Assembly: GCA_025765595.1 (NCBI GenBank)
Contig: JAIVFH010000106.1
Span: 49,015 to 113,014, forward strand
Length of the DNA: 64,000 nt
From: Obelidium mucronatum
Lineage: Eukaryota > Chytridiomycota > Chytridiomycetes > Chytridiales > Chytriomycetaceae
Direction: 5' to 3'
Shown here piece by piece: positions 53,707 through 61,535 of the stretch. Every line of letters starts with the position of its first letter. The first letter of the stretch is position 1. The notes below the pieces were generated by a model. It worked only from the letters and a program-made list of their open reading frames with translations. It did no database searches and was not told where the DNA came from. The position numbers were made by a program, and so were the translations under genes.

Positions 53707-56700
53707 ATGGAAGAGCAGTTGGGCAAACAGTACCACATCTTTGTTTCGTATCGAGTGTCGACGGATGCAGGTTTGATTTCTTTCTTTCTTTCATTTACCT
53801 GCTTTTGTCTATTGTTCTAATGCTTCAAAAACCCACTACTCTGATTAGATCTTGCCGAAAGGATTGTTGACAAGTTGCAGGGTCTCTTGATCCAGGGCGA
53901 GAAGAAGGACATTCGCATCAAATGTTACTTTGATAAACAAGATCTGAAGGCTGGCATTGACTTTACAAAGCAGTTCCTGGAAGGTAAATGAGTGGAACTA
54001 TCGGACTGGTGGCTTACGTTGACCCCAATTTCACAAACTAAAAAACTCCCCCAAATAAGGCCTTCACACTTCCTGCCTTTTCCTTCCGTTAATCTCCGAG
54101 GCGTGTCTTGAGACCATTTTTGCGCAAGCAGGAGGAGACGACAATGTCATCAAGGAATGGAATACCGCTCTTCGCCAACACAACACATATGACAGTTTGG
54201 ATATGATCCCTCTCCTTGTTGGTTCAACCGTGAAATTAGATCGTTCCAACGTCTACAAAAAGTTCAATGGGTTTGGTCGGGCGTACCAACTTCCCGACAT
54301 ACACCCACCATCCAGTTCTGATTTCACAATCAAGGAAACAGTCCTCGCTTTCTTTAAACTACAGGGTATTTTTGTTGATCCTGCTGATGTTGTTCCTTCT
54401 CTTGCCTTGATTCAGAATCGGTTCTCCACGGAAGTTTGGGTAAATCTCCTGATTCAATCGTGTGTGCGTTGTTTCGCGCCCTGCCACTTAACAACTTCAT
54501 TCGTTTACAGCCAAAGTTCCGCGGTAAATGGGCAAACCAACACGAAATTGGACCCGAGCCTCAATTAAAATGCGTCCAATGTAACAACATGTACTTGGAT
54601 TCCGAGAATGCAGATGGAATGTGTCGGTTCCATGTCCGTGGTGGATGCTGTGGATATGAAGATGAGGACAACTTTTGTCGTTCTGGCAAGCACGCCAGTG
54701 TGCACCACACCCTCTACAGCTACACAAACTACTATGTTTGGCGATACTCTATTTTCCAATATTCTTCCCATACAAAGACATTTGGTTACGTGTCTGCTGA
54801 TGATTGGGAATCGAATGAGGAGTCGGTAGTGACTGCTTCGTGCGGTGCGATTCTAGAAGAATTCGCAGCTGATTCTGATAAATTGTTTGTGGACCTTGGA
54901 TGTGGCGATAATGTCTGGTTCCAAGTGTATTCCAAGAGTCAACTTGCTTCAATTGCGGCTTCTGTTCAGAATGACAAGGAATCCTTGTTGGTTTCTCGAA
55001 CTGGACCTTCTGGAGAGTATACTAAGGCGACGTGGCTCATTGAAAACTCTGAAATTTCAGGCGCTCGTTTGGAGGTCTCGTCCAAAACGTCCTTGAACCC
55101 TTCTATTGTGACTGTTCACTTTGAGTGGCCAACAGCGAATTCAGAGTTTGACAAGAAGAACGGACCTGCGCTGAAATCTCGTCAATTCGCAAGCAGCCCC
55201 CAGTTCGGAGAACTTCCGATTTCCACTAGATCCGAAAACCCATATTCGCTACCAAGCCGCCCACTCTTCAAGGGAAATCGAATTCAAGAGTTCATTAATC
55301 GGCCAGGGGATGCTAATCTTGCTCGTTGGGCAGTTCCAGCAAAGACGCCTTTGCGCCTGAACGTTATCGAGTCATTTCCATACCATGACCCAAACACACG
55401 AGTCGACTGGTTCAATTCAAAAGTATCAATTCTCAACAGTTCTGCGTTACCAACTAGTATTGTTGCAGTTCGCGCGTTTGCTCGGCTGCGAACGCCTCCC
55501 GGCGATGTTACTCTCAAGTTCCCAGATAACTCTGGCGACGATTCAAGTGTTGGAGGATCAGGAATAATTCTCTCCCACATTTGGAAGCCTGTTTCCAATG
55601 TGGTTATAAACTCTGCCAAACTTCCCACCCAAGTGGGAGCACTCGGAAGTGCTGATTTGGGAATCAGTGTTGGAATTGAAGCCGACAAGTATTACGAGGT
55701 TGACGATGCTCGAGGAATGCATGGTTGGAGAAAACCGTTCAGTTGGATTGTTTTACAGTCTGGATTTCCAGTCGTTGTCGATTTAGAGCTTGAAGATATT
55801 CACGGGCGGATTTTTGGCGGACTTGTTGAGTTGAGTGTTTTGTGGATTGTTTGAATCTTCCTGAACACTAACTCTCTGTTACTTTAATTGCAGGTTTCCA
55901 ATTACAAATTTCAATCTTCCAAACCCCAACGCCGACGCTGTATTCCATTACTCCGTGGATGATACATTCTGCGCTGACCGCGAAATCGTTCAACTTGTAG
56001 TTGAGCCCCAAGTGTCTCTCGCCTCCGTTCAAGCCGAAATTTCAGAGTCTGTCGTCGATGACAGCCAAGGAGATATCTACAAAGATCCAATGTTCCGCCG
56101 TGACCATTCTCTCCAAATTAAAGTTAAAACTCTGAGTGCAACCCATAGTTTCAATGTGTCGGTTCTTCGCCATTTTGTGTTGTTGGCCGAAACTGCCACA
56201 CAGAAGGAGAAGAAGAGGTTTGGAATGGTCGATATGTCGAAATTCTGTTTTGATAGGCGATTGGAAAGAGCTGAAGAACAGTTTCATCATGAAGCTGCGG
56301 CGATTGTGGACTTGACGCGCCGTATTGTGGTTGCGATTCGGTTCAAAAGTGAATCGAGAACCTCGTGCACAATTGCTTATTTTCCCATCCCTGAATATGG
56401 CGATGCAGTCGATGCAGATATTGCAGGAGTGGCAGAAATATCAGCCGCTGGGCTGGATTTTGCGGACTGGGAGGCAGAGGAAGGCTCATTTGTAAGCTCG
56501 GCAGAGGTTTCCAAAAGTGTACAAGCTGCGCATCCTATTCCAGATCGAACGAGAGTTTCGACTGCGGCTGCGGATGCCGATGGGCCCGTTCTTCAAGAAT
56601 CAAAAGCGGTTGATATTAGCGAATTGGTTGCAGCTCTGCGTCCTGTGATTGCCGAAGAACTGCGTCCTGTTATTCGTGAGGAGTTGCGCCCTATTATTGA

Positions 56701-56950
56701 GAAGGAGTTGAGGGAGTCTATTCGTGCCGAGATTGATGCTTCTGTAAAGGCTTCGTTTAAGGAGACGATGGTGGGACTTTTGGCGGAGATGAAGAAGCTG
56801 GATGAGGAGCGGGGTGTTGTTGCCGACAATGTGGACCACGAAATTTCATCAGGTAATAGAAGTGAAGAGTACAAGCCGCAGCAACACTCGCATTCGAGAG
56901 GCAAGTCCTTGTCGATATCTAGTGTTTTTGCAAGATTTAAGTGGCAATGA
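53707..56950 (+). CDS. TIR-domain protein with Cys/His zinc-binding-like module
   Basis: Exons 53707-53770, 53849-53983, 54060-54440, 54511-55829 and 55894-56950 all join in frame. Residues 1-160 form a TIR domain: YHIFVSYRVSTDADLAERIV, IKCYFDKQDLKAG, SCLFLPLISEACLE, VIKEWNTALRQ and DMIPLLVG. A Cys/His module follows (CVQCNNMYLDSENADGMCRF, CCGYEDEDNFCRSGKH). Next come a long region of unknown fold, probably beta-rich, with two similar parts (around WLIENSEISGARLEVSS and WFNSKVSILN), and an amphipathic repeat near the C-terminus (LRPVIAEELRPVIREELRPI). The Glu in KEWNTAL aligns by position with the region that carries the catalytic Glu of NAD-cleaving TIRs, so NADase activity is possible but unproven. 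Role in signalling or immunity is inference. Confidence 0.82.
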
Positions 56951-57006
56951 GAGCATGTTTAGAATAAACAGTTGAGGGACTTTTGCCCAATTTACATTTT
57001 TCCATA

Positions 57007-58309
57007 ATGAGTCTTTTGTCCACAAGCGATGTGACGCAGCTCTGCGCCCGAAACGGAAGCGCCGCCGGCGTCGACCAGAGCGTCTTTGCATGCGGCTTTT
57101 TCGCCGACAAGTGCGGCGCGGCGCCGAGCGTGAGCGTCCAGTGCGACGCCGTGTTCCTGGTGCGGTCGCTGTGCGCCGAGTCTGCGCCGCGATTGGCCGG
57201 CGCCGCTTCGTGCGCGCGAGTGGCGGCGCACTGCGCCGGAGCAGGCGCGGCTTCGGGTAAGTGGCGCTGGAAACTATCTGGCCGTCTTAACGTTTTTCCT
57301 TTGTGTAGAACCCTGCGTTGCACCGCTTCCAGGCATCGCTTCTTCAGCCGCCCTGGAACTTCTTGCGCCGGTTTGCGACTCGTTTCCGCCCCCGACACAG
57401 TGCGCTTCGTGTCTGGCGCTTACCCCGGCTCCACTCAATGCCACCATCGCTGACTGCAATCTGGCGAATCTATATGCCGGGCTGTGTGCTGGTGTACCAG
57501 CCTCAAACAAAATGTGTGCGTCATATACTTCGTTTTGTAAGGCTTTCCCAGGCGTCTGTCCTGCTGGAGACGCTGCAGGCACGCCAAGTCCTGTTACCCA
57601 ACCATCCTCCAGCTCATGTGCCTCTATGCCTGGAATGGCAGGTTGCCCTGGCTCTTCACAATCGATGGGTTTAATGTATTTGCACGGTGGTATCAACGAT
57701 ATGGTTCTATTCCAACCTTTTGTCCCATCGACAACGTTGCAGTATGTGGGGGCTCTTGCTTTTGTATTCGGGTTGCCCATACTTGCAGCATGGATTGGAC
57801 ACTTGCGTGACATTGTGATCAAGTCGCGCAAGACCTACGTCCACAGAATCAAGGCGGTTTTGAAGGATGGAAATGTGCCGAGAGTGACTGCTGATCCAAA
57901 AGACGGGCCTGTCTTCGTTGAACTCTCTCGTTTCGATGATTCCTTAGAACCCATTACGTCTTGTTGTGCAACAAAGGATTCAGACCTTACATCCGTAAAC
58001 AAGAAAATTACTGCTTCACTTTTGGCAAAGCAACAAGCGCGGTATCTTCAATCTCGGTCACCTGCTGAATTGATTCTACTTCGTGTGTTTGGTGTCCAAG
58101 ACCCATCTTATGCCCTTCATCAGTTCTACAAGTTTTTGTTAAAGTCGACTCAAGTGTTTTTAGATTTTTTGGTCATGCTAATTGTGATGCAATTCAACAT
58201 CGGATATCTGGTAGTTGCGTGTCTTGGATTGGCTGTAGCCAACTTGTTGTTTTCAGACGTCTCTGATGAAATCGGTGGTGATGATTGTTGCACACCTCTC
58301 GCACAGTAA
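57007..58309 (+). CDS. CTR-type copper transporter with Cys-rich N-terminal domain
   Basis: Exon 1 (57007-57256) and exon 2 (57309-58309) are joined by a 52-bp intron. The first about 210 residues are rich in regularly spaced cysteines (VFACGFFADKCG, VSVQCDAVFLVRSLCAES, CASCLALTP, CASYTSFCKAFPGVCP). Then follow GLMYLHGGINDMVLFQPF and TM1 (YVGALAFVFGLPILAAWIGH), a cytosolic loop, and TM2-TM3 with VMLIVMQFNIGYLVVACLGL, matching the CTR family MxxxM helix. The end is DDCCTPLAQ, a Cys pair that may pass on metal. Copper(I) uptake across the plasma or vacuolar membrane is inferred from family. Exon 1 is very GC-rich. It starts 56 bp after the TIR gene stop. Confidence 0.75.
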
Positions 58310-58525
58310 TATAATATTCACACATACAATAAAGCTCAACACTACACACGAACTTACAACAGGCAGATTTTTCAAGGCCATAGTGGTTGTTACATTTGTC
58401 AGCAACCTGTTTTTTGATGAAAGAAAAATTGTAATAAGTGCTTGCAACGACCGAAAGCGGAGATGATTCAACCAATTCCAGGATGGAGATGATTGAACCA
58501 ATTCAGAATTTCTTCAAATCCAAGC

Positions 58526-59869
58526 ATGCTTGCTCTCGCATTGATCTATTCTGTATTCCTCCATTTGATTGCTGCCTCTCCAATCCCAGGAGGAAATGTG
58601 AACCAAGTCAGTCTGATCAAGCAGTGGGACACTACTGGGAACCAATATCCTACAGTTTTCATGCATGGTATATTTGGTTTTGGTGAAGCAAAACCACTTC
58701 TTGGATTCATTAATTACTGGGGCGGACCGACTCAAAACATTCTTCAAATGCTCCGTCAAAAGGGATACACAGTTGCTGCTCCAAGCATGGGTCCGCTCTC
58801 TTCCAACTGGGAACGCGCCTGTGAGGCATATGCTCAAATCACTGGCAGCTTGACTGACTACGGGCTTGTAAGAAGTAAGCAATTCGGCCACAAGCGTTTC
58901 GGGTTGGACCACACTGGAAAGCCGCTTGTTCCGGGATTTATGCAGAAATCAAGCAAGATCAAAATCAATCTTGTTGGTCACTCGATGGGCGGACCGACTT
59001 CGCGGCTTCTGGTCCACCTGCTAAAGTTTGGCTCCCCTCAAGAAATGGAGGCTTGTGTCCGTTCAAAAGTTGTCTGCTCTCCCCTTTTCTGGACCAACAA
59101 GACACAGTCTTATGTTAACGGGGTATTTGCTATTTCCGGAGTTCACCAAGGAAGCACGTTCGATGATTTCTTACAATCCACTGGTAGCTTCTTGAACTTT
59201 TTCAAACAAACGATCCTCGTAATTATTGGAGCAAACAACTCCAATGATTTGAAACTCTATGATATGCAGCTCGGACATTGGGGCTTGGATCAGACATCTT
59301 CTGAAAGTATCGACCAATATTTTGAACGCCTTCAAAAATCACAATGGGTGAACTCCAAGTCAACTGCACTGTTTGATTTAAGTGTTAAAGCGTTGAGTGA
59401 CCCGTTGATTTCTTTTGTTCAAAACGCCCCAGAAACAACCTACTTTTCTATGGCTGGAATCGCCACTTCATTCGACGGGCGCAATTCGAATCCAACCGGG
59501 GACATGCTGATTTTCCTTGTGCCAACTGCAGTTATTATTGGATCCTACTCCAACCCATCCCTCCCCATCTTGACCCAGACTTATTCTCCAATGGAATGGC
59601 GACAGAATGATGGACTCGTTATGCTAGCTTCTTCTCGCGGGCCACCTTCTGGCTTTGTTTCATTTTCAATGAACATGCAGAGTGAAAATCTGGTAGACTT
59701 GGCAGTCTCGGCTCCAAAAAAACAACCTGCCAAGGGAGTTTACAATTTTGTTGGAAGTTGGAAGGGCGCGGATCACATGGCCATAGTTGGCGGGCTAGAC
59801 CTAGTTCCGGGACTTCGCGATAACTTCTACATCAATATTATGGCGTTGCTTGCCTCATTATCTCCTTAG
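58526..59869 (+). CDS. Secreted triacylglycerol lipase-like enzyme, paralog 1
   Basis: The start chosen is ATG 58526 (MLALALIYSVFLHLIAASPI), which gives a signal peptide and matches the start of paralog 2. An in-frame ATG at 58493 is the alternative. The alpha/beta hydrolase resembles staphylococcal/Geobacillus-type lipases: YPTVFMHGIFGFGEA (oxyanion), YWGGPTQNI, VAAPSMGPLSSNWERACEAY, GHKRFGLDH, nucleophile elbow LVGHSMGG (the G-x-S-x-G serine), VFAISGVHQGS, and a His near SWKGADHMAI. Intronless, intact. The family is more usual in bacteria, so an old transfer is possible. Substrate is inferred to be long-chain glycerides. Confidence 0.85.
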   Translation: MLALALIYSVFLHLIAASPIPGGNVNQVSLIKQWDTTGNQYPTVFMHGIFGFGEAKPLLGFINYWGGPTQNILQMLRQKGYTVAAPSMGPLSSNWERACEAYAQITGSLTDYGLVRSKQFGHKRFGLDHTGKPLVPGFMQKSSKIKINLVGHSMGGPTSRLLVHLLKFGSPQEMEACVRSKVVCSPLFWTNKTQSYVNGVFAISGVHQGSTFDDFLQSTGSFLNFFKQTILVIIGANNSNDLKLYDMQLGHWGLDQTSSESIDQYFERLQKSQWVNSKSTALFDLSVKALSDPLISFVQNAPETTYFSMAGIATSFDGRNSNPTGDMLIFLVPTAVIIGSYSNPSLPILTQTYSPMEWRQNDGLVMLASSRGPPSGFVSFSMNMQSENLVDLAVSAPKKQPAKGVYNFVGSWKGADHMAIVGGLDLVPGLRDNFYINIMALLASLSP

Positions 59870-60121
59870 TGTATAGGCAACGCTCCTAATAAAACTATCT
59901 TTTATTGTCTACAAATATTTCACGAAATCGAACAGTAAATCCAGCTCAAACACCCTACAAACTATGGATCTTTGACGACAATTCTTCTTTGCGACTCGAT
60001 TGTAATATTTATCTGTATCATTCATAAAAGATTCAGAGAGGCGCTTTTCTTGGCAACTGCTTTTCTTTGTCGATTAAAAGGAACATCATAAGTTCTTCTC
60101 AATCGAGCCCAGCAACTCAGC
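59870..60121. other. Spacer between the two lipase genes
   Basis: AT-rich 252 bp with AATAAAAC at 59888 as a likely polyadenylation signal of lipase 1 and the promoter of lipase 2. No gene was seen. Confidence 0.4.
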
Positions 60122-61480
60122 ATGCTTGCGCTGGTATTGATCTACTCTGTATTCATCCATTTGATTTCAGCATGTCCGAGCAACTGCCTTGTAGGAGGAG
60201 ACGCCAACCACCTCAGTGTGGTGGAGCAATGGGACACTACGGGGAACCGGCACCCAACAGTCTTCTTGCACGGTCTGATGGGATTCGGTGAAGCGCAACC
60301 AATTCTTGGATTCTTGAACTACTGGGGGGGATCCACTCAGAATATCCTGCACACGCTTCGTGAAAAAGGGCACACTATCGTTGCCCCGAGTATGGGCCCA
60401 CTCTCTTCCAACTGGGAACGTGCATGCGAGGTGTATGCCCAACTTTCTGGCAGCTTGACCGACTATGGTGTTGCAAGAAGCCAGCAATTTGGTCACAAGC
60501 GTTTCGGCTTGAACCATGCTGGAAAACCTCCCCTCGTTCCCGGGTTTATGCAAGAATCAAACAAGATCAAAATCAATCTTGTTGGTCACTCCATGGGCGG
60601 AACGACTGCCCGGCTTCTGGTCCACCTACTAAAGTTCGGCTCTCCTCAAGAAATGGAAGCTTGTGCTCAAGCCAATGCCGTCTGTTCACCCCTCTTCTGG
60701 ACAAACAAAACACAATCTTACGTAAACGGAGTCTTTTCCGTCTCTGGAGTTCATCAAGGAAGCACCTACAGCGATTTCTTGCAATCCTCAGATTTATGCT
60801 TGAACTTTTTCAAGAGAATGTTTCTTGCAATGATTGGAGCAAATAACTCAAACAATCTGAAACTCTATGACTTACAACTTGATCATTGGGGCATGGAGCG
60901 GCAATCCTCCTCCGAAAATATTCACCAGTATTTTGAACGTCTCAAGAAATCAAAATGGGCCAACAGCAAGTCAAACGCAATGTTTGATATAAGTGTTCAA
61001 GCATTGAGCGATCCGTTGATCTCATTTGTTCAAAACTCTCCCGATACAACCTACTTTTCTATTAATGGTATCGCAACCTCATTTGACGGGCGCAATGCGA
61101 ATCCAACCGGGGACATGCTGATTTTCCTTGTGCCAACTTCAGTTATTATTGGATCCTACTCCAACTCATCCCTCCCAATCTTGACCCAGACTTACTCTCC
61201 AATGGAATGGCGACAGAATGATGGACTCGTTATGCAAGCTTCGTCTCGTGGACCGGTTTCTGGTTTTGTCTCATTTCCGATAAACATGCTAAGTGACAAT
61301 CCTGGAGATTTAGCTGTCTCGGCACCAAAAAAACAACCTGCCAAGGGAGTTTACAATTTTGTTGGAAGCTGGAAAGGCGCAGATCATTTTGCTACCAATG
61401 GTATCCAAGATCTTATTCCAGGCCTCCGTGATAACCTCTATATCAATATAATGACACTGCTTGCTTCATTGTCTCCATGA
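60122..61480 (+). CDS. Secreted triacylglycerol lipase-like enzyme, paralog 2
   Basis: 452 codons, intronless, closely similar along its whole length to the lipase at 58526-59869. Landmarks are signal peptide MLALVLIYSVFIHLISACPS, HPTVFLHGLMGFGEAQPILG, YWGGSTQNILHTL, VAPSMGPLSSNWERACEVY, LVGHSMGGTTARLLVHLLKF, VFSVSGVHQGSTYSDF and SWKGADHFAT. A central region (THGIATSFDGRN-type, NPTGDMLIFLVP) is almost identical between the two. Tandem same-strand position points to a local gene duplication. No frame breaks. Confidence 0.86.
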   Translation: MLALVLIYSVFIHLISACPSNCLVGGDANHLSVVEQWDTTGNRHPTVFLHGLMGFGEAQPILGFLNYWGGSTQNILHTLREKGHTIVAPSMGPLSSNWERACEVYAQLSGSLTDYGVARSQQFGHKRFGLNHAGKPPLVPGFMQESNKIKINLVGHSMGGTTARLLVHLLKFGSPQEMEACAQANAVCSPLFWTNKTQSYVNGVFSVSGVHQGSTYSDFLQSSDLCLNFFKRMFLAMIGANNSNNLKLYDLQLDHWGMERQSSSENIHQYFERLKKSKWANSKSNAMFDISVQALSDPLISFVQNSPDTTYFSINGIATSFDGRNANPTGDMLIFLVPTSVIIGSYSNSSLPILTQTYSPMEWRQNDGLVMQASSRGPVSGFVSFPINMLSDNPGDLAVSAPKKQPAKGVYNFVGSWKGADHFATNGIQDLIPGLRDNLYINIMTLLASLSP

Positions 61481-61535
61481 AATTTATTAAATTAAAACAT
61501 GACCTCTTTGAAATTGCACCTTTATTTTAATGCAC

